Origin: Planctomycetota bacterium
Lineage (GTDB): Bacteria; Planctomycetota; Planctomycetia; Gemmatales; Gemmataceae
Length of the DNA stretch: 53,090 nt
Reading direction: 5' to 3'
NCBI GenBank assembly: GCA_021413735.1
Contig: JAIOPV010000180.1
Location: 1 to 53,090 of the forward strand
Part shown: piece after piece, positions 1 to 7,342 of the stretch
Layout of the letters: each line of letters opens with the position of its first letter
How positions within the stretch are numbered: position 1 is the first letter of the stretch
Made by a program: the position numbers and the translations under genes
The notes under the pieces: model-generated
Databases searched by the model: none
Told to the model about the DNA's origin: nothing
Seen by the model: the letters and a program-made list of their open reading frames with translations, nothing else

Positions 1-161
1 TCGGTTTTTCTCTTGTCCGTGCCCATGCCCGAGCCCGTGCCCGTGCCCGAAATTCCGTCTTTCCCGTTTTCCCCTTCCTAGTCATCGCGGTGCATGGGGA
101 CTAAGATCAGGATTTCCCACACGATGGGCGACAACTTCACAAGCGGTTAAGGAGCGGGATT
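1..161. other. Intergenic leader with GTGCCC hexamer run
   Basis: No gene is visible upstream of the small basic ORF. Bases 17-51 are a degenerate hexamer run based on GTGCCC/ATGCCC/GAGCCC. The only functional signal I see is the AAGGAG at 149-154, which belongs to the ORF starting at 162. The end of the preceding gene is outside the window. Confidence 0.5.
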
Positions 162-245
162 ATGGCAACTCGTGGTGGCAAAGGTCGGCGGAAGGTCGGT
201 CGGAAGAAGCGGCGTATGCGTGCCAAAATTCGGCACCGGAAGTGA
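162..245 (+). CDS. 27-residue arginine/lysine-rich protein, possible small ribosomal protein
   Basis: A 27-codon ORF (ATG 162, TGA 243) with an ideal AAGGAG seven bases before the start. About half of the residues are Arg or Lys. The peptide begins MATRGGKG and ends RAKIRHRK with no acidic residue. Size and composition resemble the very small ribosome-associated proteins of bacteria (bTHX, bL37, and the AURKAIP1/COX24-like peptides), which bind rRNA. That likeness is compositional only; I cannot assign a family. It precedes the patatin gene by 77 bases and may share its transcript. It is easily missed by gene callers because of its length. The strong ribosome binding site is the main reason to believe it is translated. 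Confidence 0.55.
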   Translation: MATRGGKGRRKVGRKKRRMRAKIRHRK

Positions 246-322
246 GAATTCGGTCTTGCGGTCGGTGAACCCGCGCGGTATCCGCCCCGGTTGTATCGGG
301 GGATACACGGGGGAAGCCGACA

Positions 323-1657
323 ATGGCTGGTGTGTTGTCGCGTCGTCGCGTCTTCGGAGCGGCGTGCGTGCTGTTTATCGCTGGCTGCATGGGTGGCGGT
401 CGTTCGCCCGAAGAACTGAGCCGCACAGCTTCCTGGATTGATCCAGACTACCTCGAAGGTCACGGCGGAGGCGGTGCTGGTTGGAATCAGACGGACTTGG
501 TTGGCGTTGCCAACCAGATTCGGGCATCCCGCAAGCCCGCGGACGGTAAACTCCCTCCCAAACGAAGCATTCTCGCAATTTCGGGCGGTGGCTCCTTCGG
601 AGCCTACTCCGCTGGGATTCTCTGCGCCTGGAGCGAATCAGGCACCCGCCCAAACTTTGACGTCGTCACCGGCATCAGTACGGGCGCACTGATCGCGCCG
701 CTGGCGTTCCTCGGGCCAGCCTACGATTGCCAACTCAAGACGTTCTACACCACGCTCACAAACGACGACATCTACATCAAACGCAAGCCGATCAAGGCTC
801 TGTTCGCGAATTCGTTTGCCGACAATGCTCCCCTTCGCGGCCAGATCGAAAAGACGCTCACTCCGGATGTGATGGCAGCCGTCGCCGCCGAACACATGAA
901 GGGCCGACGGCTCTACATCGGCACCACCGATCTCGAAGGCCGTCGGCAGGTGATCTGGGATGTTGGGGCAATGGCCGTTCGCGGCACGCCGGCTGATCGG
1001 CAACTTGCCATCGATGTGTTGCTCGCATCAGCCGCGATTCCGGGGTTCTTCCCGCCGGTGCCGATTCACCTCACCGCGAATGGACAGGCCACCACCGAAC
1101 GCCACGTTGACGGCGGTGTGAGTACGTCGCTGTTCATGGTTTCTCCGTACATCACCGCGGAAGAACGTGCGACGTTGCCGAAGAACTGGCTGTACGGTTC
1201 GGATCTCTACATGCTCGTCGCGGGAAAGCTGTACTCCGACCCCGCACCCGTCGTGCCCGAAAGTCTGAAAATTGCCGGCAGTGCGATCACGACGGTGCTG
1301 TACGCCCAGACCCGCGGCGACCTTCAGCGGATGTTCACCCTCACCATGATGACGGGGATGAACTACCACCTTGCGTCGATTCCCGAAGAGTACGACGCGC
1401 CGACAGACTGCACTGAGTTTAACCCGATCAAGATGCTCAAGATGTTCGACGAGGGGGCTGCACAGTTCCGAGCAGGCACCGCGTGGCGTTCGACACCGCC
1501 GGGCGTGGGCAAAGGCGAAGCGTCTGTGTTCCGGTCGAAGACACAGTTGATCAGCGGTGGAGTTAGTCCGATGATCGTCGATCCAGCGCCGCACGGCCTG
1601 CCGGCGAAGACCGAGGGAGGCATCCCGATTCCGCTCGACCCATTCAACAAGAAGTGA
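323..1657 (+). CDS. Patatin-like phospholipase lipoprotein (copy 1)
   Basis: A 444-aa patatin-family serine acyl hydrolase. The N-terminus is a lipoprotein signal peptide with lipobox IAGC (Cys22), so the enzyme should be membrane-anchored outside the cytoplasm. The family's catalytic parts are all visible: oxyanion loop GGGSFGAYSAG at 88-98, nucleophile elbow GISTG with Ser119, and the dyad Asp in DGG (Asp263). Patatins cleave acyl esters of phospholipids or other lipids; the substrate here is not known. The ATG at 323 follows a GGGGGAAG stretch. The next gene is a clear paralogue of the same length and domain layout, separated by a large palindrome. All catalytic motifs are intact, so this looks like an active enzyme. 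Confidence 0.88.
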   Translation: MAGVLSRRRVFGAACVLFIAGCMGGGRSPEELSRTASWIDPDYLEGHGGGGAGWNQTDLVGVANQIRASRKPADGKLPPKRSILAISGGGSFGAYSAGILCAWSESGTRPNFDVVTGISTGALIAPLAFLGPAYDCQLKTFYTTLTNDDIYIKRKPIKALFANSFADNAPLRGQIEKTLTPDVMAAVAAEHMKGRRLYIGTTDLEGRRQVIWDVGAMAVRGTPADRQLAIDVLLASAAIPGFFPPVPIHLTANGQATTERHVDGGVSTSLFMVSPYITAEERATLPKNWLYGSDLYMLVAGKLYSDPAPVVPESLKIAGSAITTVLYAQTRGDLQRMFTLTMMTGMNYHLASIPEEYDAPTDCTEFNPIKMLKMFDEGAAQFRAGTAWRSTPPGVGKGEASVFRSKTQLISGGVSPMIVDPAPHGLPAKTEGGIPIPLDPFNKK

Positions 1658-1673
1658 CGCCACGGGAAATGTG

Positions 1674-1749
1674 TTGCGAGCCAGGGGGGTTGATCCCATG
1701 GCGTCTGATGTGAACAAAAGACCACTGGGATCAACCCCGTGGCACGCAA
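1674..1749. repeat. Inverted repeat, CCACGGGG family (copy A)
   Basis: Arms 1674-1701 and 1722-1749 are 28 bases each and complementary with about four mismatches; the loop is 20 bases. The core of each arm resembles GCCACGGGGTTGATCCC and is partly self-palindromic. The same core recurs at 9050-9129. It lies between the two tandem patatin genes and ends at the base before an upstream, probably unused, ATG. It may act as a terminator or processing site, or be a REP-like dispersed element. Confidence 0.75.
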
Positions 1750-1767
1750 ATGAGTCAGAGGAAAGGG

Positions 1768-3114
1768 ATGATGCGAGCAACGCGAGCTTGGTCGAAACCG
1801 GCAATCGCGCTGCTGCTTGCGCTGTCTGCGGCCATCGTGGGATGTGCTGGGCAGGGGGACGCACGCCGAAAACCATTCGCGCGATTTCGGGCATCCCCTG
1901 GTGAGAATCGGTCGGCCGAGGAACTCAGTTCGGCTCTGGGTTGGATCGATCGTGAGGCACAGGCTTCAGGTCGCAGCGTTGTCCCCTCGAATGAACTTGT
2001 CGCGTTTGCGAATCAGGCTCGGGTTGTGCGGAAACCTGCTGTTCCTTCGCCGCACAAAGACATTCTCGTGATCTCCGGCGGTGGCGTTTACGGGGCATAT
2101 CCGGCTGGTGTTCTTTATGGCTGGACGCAAGCCGGCACACGGCCCGAGTTCGATGTGGTGACCGGTATCAGCACGGGAGCGCTCGTTGCCGTGTTCGCGT
2201 TCCTGGGTTCGTCGGTCGATTGCGAACTCAGGCAGGCGTACACCACGATCAACAACGACGATGTGTACCGTATGAATCGCTTCCCGCGTGCGCTACTCTC
2301 GGACTCGCTTGCTGACAACGCACCGCTCGCCGAACTGCTGAAGCAATACGCGACCGATGACCGAATCCGACAAGTGGCAGCGGAACATCAGAAGGGTCGT
2401 CGGCTCTATGTCGGCACGACGGATCTCGATGTACGGCGTGGCATCTTCTGGGACATGGGAGCGATTGCCACGCAGGACACGCCGCAATCGCGAGAATTGT
2501 TCCGCAAGGTGTTGCTGGCATCGTCGGCAATTCCAGGGTTCTTCCCGCCGGTGCCAATTGAGGTAACCGTTGACGGACGGCGGCATGTTGAGCGACACAT
2601 TGACGGTGGCGTGTCGTCGTCGATGTTCTTCGCGCCGCCGTGGGTACCGCCGGAAGCGCGTGCTGCGTTACCGGCTTCGTGGCTTCATGGGTCCGATCTG
2701 TACATCCTCGTCGCGGGCAAGCTCTACCCCGATCCGACGCCAGTGAAGTCTCGCAGTTTGGCGATTGCCGGGAACGCGATTTCAACGATTCTTTACGACC
2801 AGACTCGCAGTGACCTGCACAAACTTTTCTTGCTTTCGATTGTGACCGGATTGAACTACAACATGGCGGCGATTCCCAAGGACGTGCCGACGCCCATTGA
2901 GAGCACGTCGTTCAATTCTGCTGAGATGACGGTTTTGTTTGAGTCCGGTGCCGAGTGGGCGCGGAATCATGGCAAGTGGCGTGATTCGCCACCGGGAGGC
3001 GAACACGGCGAAGGTGGCCGTTACCGCGCCGGCACGGTTCTGACGGATACCGGTCGTCGCGGCATGATTGGCGGCGACGAAAATCTGATCCCGCCCGTCG
3101 TCCCTGCGAAATGA
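1768..3114 (+). CDS. Patatin-like phospholipase lipoprotein (copy 2)
   Basis: A 448-aa paralogue of the preceding gene. The lipoprotein signal has lipobox IVGC (Cys26). The oxyanion loop GGGVYGAYPAG, nucleophile elbow GISTG (Ser135) and DGG (Asp279) are conserved, so this copy also looks active. An in-frame ATG exists at 1750, but GAGGAAAGG at 1758-1766 lies just before the ATG pair at 1768 and 1771; one of these is the likely start. Long stretches match copy 1, including SAIPGFFPPVPI and the GSDLYxLVAGKLY block, so this is a tandem duplication with substantial later divergence. The C-terminal tails differ most. The substrate is unknown. Confidence 0.87.
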   Translation: MMRATRAWSKPAIALLLALSAAIVGCAGQGDARRKPFARFRASPGENRSAEELSSALGWIDREAQASGRSVVPSNELVAFANQARVVRKPAVPSPHKDILVISGGGVYGAYPAGVLYGWTQAGTRPEFDVVTGISTGALVAVFAFLGSSVDCELRQAYTTINNDDVYRMNRFPRALLSDSLADNAPLAELLKQYATDDRIRQVAAEHQKGRRLYVGTTDLDVRRGIFWDMGAIATQDTPQSRELFRKVLLASSAIPGFFPPVPIEVTVDGRRHVERHIDGGVSSSMFFAPPWVPPEARAALPASWLHGSDLYILVAGKLYPDPTPVKSRSLAIAGNAISTILYDQTRSDLHKLFLLSIVTGLNYNMAAIPKDVPTPIESTSFNSAEMTVLFESGAEWARNHGKWRDSPPGGEHGEGGRYRAGTVLTDTGRRGMIGGDENLIPPVVPAK

Positions 3115-3121
3115 GGGTTCG

Positions 3122-3207
3122 GGGTCGTTGTCGGTTGGTGGTTGTTTATTGGGGATTGTGCCTGACAATCAACCCCACGCCCAACAACCAACAACCAACA
3201 ACTACTC
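3122..3207. repeat. Low-complexity GTTGG / CCAACAACCAACAACC stretch in a convergent gap
   Basis: The gap between the convergent patatin and SDR genes holds GTTGG-rich sequence followed by its approximate complement CCAACAACCAACAAC near 3182-3200, able to fold back on itself. Similar CCAACAACCAC sequence underlies the N-terminus of the MFS gene near 32600-32640. It may terminate both converging transcripts. Confidence 0.45.
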
Positions 3208-3209
3208 CA

Positions 3210-3950
3210 TCACATTGTCCGTCCGCCATCCACAACGAGCACTTGCCCCGTCGTGAGGGTCGTTCCTGTCGCGAGGTAAATCACTGCGTCGGCAATGTCG
3301 TCGGGGTCGGCAGCGCGACCAAGCGGTGCCTGCTCCAGAAACTTCGCGATGTGTGCTTCTCGACCCGCTAACCAGCGTGTGTTGATCGGTCCGGGCGCAA
3401 CGGCGTTCACTCGCACCTCTGGCCCAAACGCTTTCGCCAACGATTGCGTCATGCAGTTGAGAGCAGCCTTGCTCGCGGCATACGGAATGGAACTGCCCTG
3501 GCCCGTGAGTCCCGCGACGCTCGTCACATTTACGATGTTGCCCTTCGCAGCACGCAACAACGGCATCGCAGCCCGAACGCAGTAGAACGTGCCCTTCACG
3601 TTCACTTGCATGATTTCATCCCACACCTGTTCAGTGAGTCCGTCGAGATCGGTGTGCGCGACGAAGTGCGTCATGCCCGCGTTGTTGACGAGGATGTCAA
3701 GGCGGTCGAACGCGGCTACGGTCGTGGCGACCATTTCGCGAACCTCGGCATCATTCCCGACGTTCGCTTTGCACAGCACAGCAGGAACACCGCACGATTC
3801 GACGAGCCGATACGTTTCGAGCGCATCGGTTTCAGACTTCGAGTAATTGACCGCGACCGCATATCCGAGTTGTGCAAACCGGACGGCACACGCACGCCCG
3901 ACGCCAGTTGCACTCCCCGTGACGAGGGCGACTTTCCGCGAGTTGGACAT
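3210..3950 (-). CDS. SDR-family oxidoreductase (FabG-like)
   Basis: A 246-aa classical short-chain dehydrogenase/reductase, the usual length for the family. The Rossmann cofactor loop TGSATGVG is at 11-18, NNAG at 89-92, and the catalytic tetrad Asn117, Ser144, Tyr157 and Lys161 (YAASK) is complete. The PGPINTRW segment follows as in FabG-type enzymes. These proteins use NAD(P)H to reduce ketones or oxidise alcohols; 3-oxoacyl-ACP reductase and sugar or alcohol dehydrogenase are both possible and the sequence does not decide. There is no acyl carrier or fatty acid operon next to it, so a primary FabG role is not supported. It is transcribed alone, convergent with the patatin gene. Confidence 0.85.
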   Translation of the reverse strand: MSNSRKVALVTGSATGVGRACAVRFAQLGYAVAVNYSKSETDALETYRLVESCGVPAVLCKANVGNDAEVREMVATTVAAFDRLDILVNNAGMTHFVAHTDLDGLTEQVWDEIMQVNVKGTFYCVRAAMPLLRAAKGNIVNVTSVAGLTGQGSSIPYAASKAALNCMTQSLAKAFGPEVRVNAVAPGPINTRWLAGREAHIAKFLEQAPLGRAADPDDIADAVIYLATGTTLTTGQVLVVDGGRTM

Positions 3951-3971
3951 GCGAACCTCGGGTTAGACAGA

Positions 3972-4036
3972 TTAAAACGGAACGCGGATGACGCAGGATC
4001 AAAGCACGCGGATGACGCAGGATCAAAGACAGGATC
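3972..4036. repeat. Left inverted repeat of the GxxExxY unit
   Basis: Begins TTAAAACGGAACGCGGATGACG and holds two direct copies of GCGGATGACGCAGGATCAAAG (about 3984-4028). About 50 of 55 bases match the reverse complement of 4463-4523 on the other side of the GxxExxY gene. Its inner edge touches the stop codon of that gene (4035-4037). Confidence 0.85.
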
Positions 4037-4436
4037 AAGAATTTTCAGAAGACGTTGGTTTCACGATACGAGACGTCTCAAAGATCTTCCGTCGAACTTG
4101 CGGTTTTGGGCCAAAATTCAGCAATAATCCCACGTCGATTGTCGTTGCTTTGAGGTAGTTCAACAACTGCGCCTCGTGTTCAGGGAGTAAGTGTTCTGCT
4201 GCCTTCAACTCCAAGATGACAACTCCCTCAACAATCAGATCAGCAAAATACTCGCCAACGTGAACACCATCATAGTAAACGTCGATCTTATCGTTTGTGG
4301 CAACACGAAGACCACGTTTCGACAGCTCATACTGGAGTGCGTTGCGGTAGACCTTCTCCAAGAAGCCCCAGCCAAGGGTGTTGTAGACGTGGTAGAACGC
4401 TGAGATGATGCGCTCCGTTAAGTCTTCATGTTTCAT
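4035..4436 (-). CDS. GxxExxY protein, PD-(D/E)XK-like
   Basis: A 133-aa member of the GxxExxY family, named for the motif seen here as GFLEKVY (residues 24-30). The fold is related to PD-(D/E)XK nucleases: the candidate metal site is the Asp of FADLIV and the ELK of VILELKAAE. The family is widespread and numerous in planctomycetes and other environmental bacteria, and has no established function. Start ATG 4436 follows an AGGG. Codon use is AT-richer than its neighbours and includes TTA, ATA and AAT-type codons. The gene is enclosed by long inverted repeats (3972-4036 and 4463-4523), which suggests that gene and repeats move or have moved as a unit. Confidence 0.88.
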   Translation of the reverse strand: MKHEDLTERIISAFYHVYNTLGWGFLEKVYRNALQYELSKRGLRVATNDKIDVYYDGVHVGEYFADLIVEGVVILELKAAEHLLPEHEAQLLNYLKATTIDVGLLLNFGPKPQVRRKIFETSRIVKPTSSENS

Positions 4437-4462
4437 GTCTTTACCCTGTATTCATCTCTTTG

Positions 4463-4523
4463 GTTTTCATCCTGCGTTGATCCGCGTGCTTTGATCCTGC
4501 GTCATCTGCGTTCCGATTTTATT
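4463..4523. repeat. Right inverted repeat of the GxxExxY unit
   Basis: Reverse complement reads TAAAATCGGAACGCAGATG ACGCAGG and matches the left repeat at 3972-4028 nearly base for base. It contains CCTGCGTTGATCCGCGTGC and CCTGCGTCATCTGCG. The outer edge runs into the 3' end of hemF, whose TGA-side codons begin at 4519, so the unit appears to have landed against the hemF stop. Confidence 0.85.
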
Positions 4524-5400
4524 GGAACGAGGCCCAGTCCTTCGGCTTCAGCCAGTACTCCGTTAGCTCTGATTCAGGCGAACCGGCTGCGGGGCGGTGG
4601 TCGTACACATAACGCACCACCGGCGGCAAACTCATCAAGATGCTCTCTGTGCGGCCGTCGGTCTTCAGACCGAAGATCGTGCCGCGGTCGTACACCAGGT
4701 TGAACTCCACATACCGACCGCGACGAACCTCCTGAAAGAATCGCTGTTCCGGCGTGTATGGCAGTTTCTTGCGGCGCTCCACGATCGGCACATACGCTTC
4801 CACGAACGCATCCGCAGCTTCGCGAACGAAGTCAAAGGTTGCCTCGGTGGCGTCCGCATAGTCGAAGAAGATGCCACCGACGCCGCGTGCCTCCTGACGA
4901 TGCTTCAAGAAGAAATACTCGTCGCACTCGTGCTTCATCTTCGCGTGATTCGCCACCGTCGGGTGCGCATCGCAGACACGCTTCCAGACCTTGTGAAAGT
5001 GAACCACGTCTTCCTTGAACGGATAGTACGGCGTCAGGTCTGCGCCGCCGCCGAACCACGCCTTCGCACCGTGGGTCAGATAGCGGAAGTTCGCGTGAAC
5101 CGTCGGCACCAACGGGCTTCGTGGATGAATCACTAACGACACGCCCGCAGCCGTGAACTTCAGGCCGTCGCCTGGAATCTGCTTTGCAAACTCCGGACTG
5201 AACTCGCCCTGCACTTCCGACAGATTCACGCCGCCCTTCTCGATCACGGCACCATCCACGATCACGCGACTGCGACCACCCCCACCGCCGGGCCGCTGCC
5301 AGGTGTCTTCGCGGAACTTCGCAGAACCATCTGCCTTTTCCAAGGCAGCACAGATGCGGTCTTGGAGACCTCGGAAGAATTCGGTGGCGCGATCGTGCAT
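4519..5400 (-). CDS. hemF: Oxygen-dependent coproporphyrinogen III oxidase
   Basis: A 293-aa aerobic coproporphyrinogen-III oxidase, close to the ~300 aa of E. coli HemF. It decarboxylates two propionates of coproporphyrinogen III with O2 to form protoporphyrinogen IX in heme synthesis, in the cytosol. The family signature FGGGADLTPYYPF (116-128) and the block HPRSPLVPTVHANFRY with His92, His102 and Arg106 are present; the C-terminal ILMSLPP segment is complete. The reading frame stays open far upstream, but homology starts at ATG 5400 (MHDRATEFF); a GTG at 5421 is an alternative. It is divergent from the secreted protein at 5516. Its 3' end meets the right repeat of the GxxExxY unit. Confidence 0.93.
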   Translation of the reverse strand: MHDRATEFFRGLQDRICAALEKADGSAKFREDTWQRPGGGGGRSRVIVDGAVIEKGGVNLSEVQGEFSPEFAKQIPGDGLKFTAAGVSLVIHPRSPLVPTVHANFRYLTHGAKAWFGGGADLTPYYPFKEDVVHFHKVWKRVCDAHPTVANHAKMKHECDEYFFLKHRQEARGVGGIFFDYADATEATFDFVREAADAFVEAYVPIVERRKKLPYTPEQRFFQEVRRGRYVEFNLVYDRGTIFGLKTDGRTESILMSLPPVVRYVYDHRPAAGSPESELTEYWLKPKDWASFQ

Positions 5401-5515
5401 TGCGGTGTCTCGGAACCTCACGTTTGTAATCCGTGGGTGTTGTACCCGTTTGCAACCACTGCGACCGCCCCGTATTCTGGGTGGGACACGTCTTACTCCT
5501 TTTCGGAGGTTCCCA

Positions 5516-7219
5516 ATGCGTACCGGATTGTTCGCGATCACTGCGATGCTGTTCGCCGCAAGCCAAGCTCCGGCGGCCGACCCACCGCTGCCACCGCTCA
5601 CGTTCCAGACGCAACCACTCGGCCAGGTTCTCGACAACATGCGGTTCGCTGCCGACCTTGTTGGTGGCGAGAAGGGCGTGAAGGCTTTCACCAAGGAACT
5701 CAAATCGGTGTTCGGCGAGAAGGGTCTCGACGGCGTCGATCTGACGCGGCCCATCGTTGGTTACGCATTCCTCGATAGCCCCAAGCTGGAACAGGCTACC
5801 GTCGTGGTTGCGTTGCCGGTCACGGATGAGAAAGAGTTCCTGACAATGTGCGATCGCATCAACAAGGAAAAATATAAGGTCGATGCCAAGGACAAGACGC
5901 TTTACCATCTGCCGCCACTGGATCCACCATTCAAGGCCATGATGCGGTTCTCTGAACGGTATGCGTACATCGCTTACGGGAAAAACCCCGCTGCTTACAT
6001 TGATGCGAAGACGCTTGTGTCGATCGCGAAGCTCCACGATCCCGCGGACCGTGCGCTCATGACAGGTCGGTTGTATTTTGACCGCGATCCGTTTGGCTCG
6101 AAGGTTGCCAGTTGGATTGGGGTGTCGCTTCTCAACGACACACTCCGAGACTTTTCACGTGGCTTCTTCTGGTTAGGCGGCTTCGGCGAAATTGGCAGAT
6201 CGCTTGCGGATGGCATCGAGAAAACGGCGTTTCGCGTGCTGCTTCACGGCGGAGCCGACACGTTCACAGCACGCATTTCGATGGACCCCGCAACCGGGAA
6301 CATTGTTGGCGAGGCAACGCTGACTCCGAAGCCGAACACACAGCTCGCAAAAGACATCGCAGCCTTCAAACTTTCCCCGAATCGGTTCGCGTCGCTCACC
6401 AATCACCCAGACACAGCCGCGGCATTTCACGGTCGGCTGCCACTGTTCACGTCGGAAATCCGCAATTCGTTCGTGGCGTTGTTGGAGAAAGGCCAGAAGG
6501 AAAATGACGCCCGTGGTCGGCAAGAGAAGGGCATGCTGGAGGAACTGCTGAGGGGCGCAATTCGGACCGTGAAGGAGGGCGATCTTGATGTGGCCGTGGC
6601 GGTGCGTGGACCGCACAAAGATGGCTCCTTCACGGCCATCGGGGGCATTTCGTTCGACGACGCCGCAACGATGGAAAAGGAAATCAAAGCATTCTTCGAT
6701 AAGAGCGCTCCGCCTGAGATCAAGGAGTGCATGAAGTGGGACGCGGACAAGCTCGGCAAGATTGCGATCCACACGTTCAGCTTCCCGGAAAAGGGGCCGG
6801 GGCCGATCACAAAAGCTTTTGGTGGCGCTCAGTGTACGGGTGCGTTCGCGTTCGCACCGCATGGTGTGATTGGCGTTATGAGCGCCGATCCTGTTCCGGT
6901 TCTGAAGGAAGTGCTGGCCGCGAAACCGGCTGATGCGCCGTGGGTGGAAGTGGTGACGAACGGTGGCCGCATCGTGAAACTGTTTGAGAAAATCGGTGGA
7001 CCGAACGACCGCGAAACCAACGAGGTCCGGAACCTCTTCGGCAAGGATGACACGAAGCTGCAAGCCCTGTCGAGCACGTTCGAGGGCGGAAAGGAACTGA
7101 AGGCAACCGTGACGATCAACCTCCGAGTGCTGCCGCGGATCTTCCTCTCGCGTGACATCGAACGGGCCAACCGCGACCCCGCCGAGAAGGCCGTTCCGCC
7201 TGCGCCGTTCGAGAAATAA
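5516..7219 (+). CDS. Secreted protein of unknown function (tandem paralogue 1)
   Basis: A 567-aa protein with a Sec signal peptide (MRTGLFAITAMLFAASQAPAA) and no other membrane segment, so probably periplasmic or exported. Start ATG 5516 has GGAGG at 5505-5509; the longer open frame upstream overlaps hemF and is not used. I do not recognise a characterised domain. The body alternates motifs such as VDLTRPIVGY, PVTDEKEFL, NPATG and NLRVLPRIFL that recur at equivalent places in the next gene. The pattern of two similar halves, each ending with a beta-strand and helix block, suggests a repeated alpha/beta fold. Comparable long secreted proteins of unknown role are common in Gemmata-type genomes. 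Confidence 0.75.
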   Translation: MRTGLFAITAMLFAASQAPAADPPLPPLTFQTQPLGQVLDNMRFAADLVGGEKGVKAFTKELKSVFGEKGLDGVDLTRPIVGYAFLDSPKLEQATVVVALPVTDEKEFLTMCDRINKEKYKVDAKDKTLYHLPPLDPPFKAMMRFSERYAYIAYGKNPAAYIDAKTLVSIAKLHDPADRALMTGRLYFDRDPFGSKVASWIGVSLLNDTLRDFSRGFFWLGGFGEIGRSLADGIEKTAFRVLLHGGADTFTARISMDPATGNIVGEATLTPKPNTQLAKDIAAFKLSPNRFASLTNHPDTAAAFHGRLPLFTSEIRNSFVALLEKGQKENDARGRQEKGMLEELLRGAIRTVKEGDLDVAVAVRGPHKDGSFTAIGGISFDDAATMEKEIKAFFDKSAPPEIKECMKWDADKLGKIAIHTFSFPEKGPGPITKAFGGAQCTGAFAFAPHGVIGVMSADPVPVLKEVLAAKPADAPWVEVVTNGGRIVKLFEKIGGPNDRETNEVRNLFGKDDTKLQALSSTFEGGKELKATVTINLRVLPRIFLSRDIERANRDPAEKAVPPAPFEK

Positions 7220-7261
7220 GCAGTGTGGATGGAATCAGTTCGTGAGTTGGGTTCTTGGTAT

Positions 7262-7311
7262 TCGCCGCTTGCGGCTTCGCAGGCCCCTGCCTGCGTAGCC
7301 GCAAGCGGCGA
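7262..7311. repeat. TCGCCGCTTGCGGC hairpin (family 2, copy 1)
   Basis: A 22-bp stem: 7262-7283 pairs with 7290-7311 with one mismatch and a six-base loop. It starts TCGCCGCTTGCGGC and the other arm ends GCCGCAAGCGGCGA. It sits between the two tandem secreted paralogues. Three further copies are at 13664, 17163 and 48996. Confidence 0.85.
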
Positions 7312-7342
7312 TCACTTCTTTCACATCCCGGAGATTACGCTG

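Noticed and set aside
4832-6037. Long minus-strand ORF overlapping hemF and the secreted paralogue
   Set aside because: It is a shadow frame in high-GC DNA: Arg/Ser/His-rich, no motifs, and it overlaps two well-supported genes.
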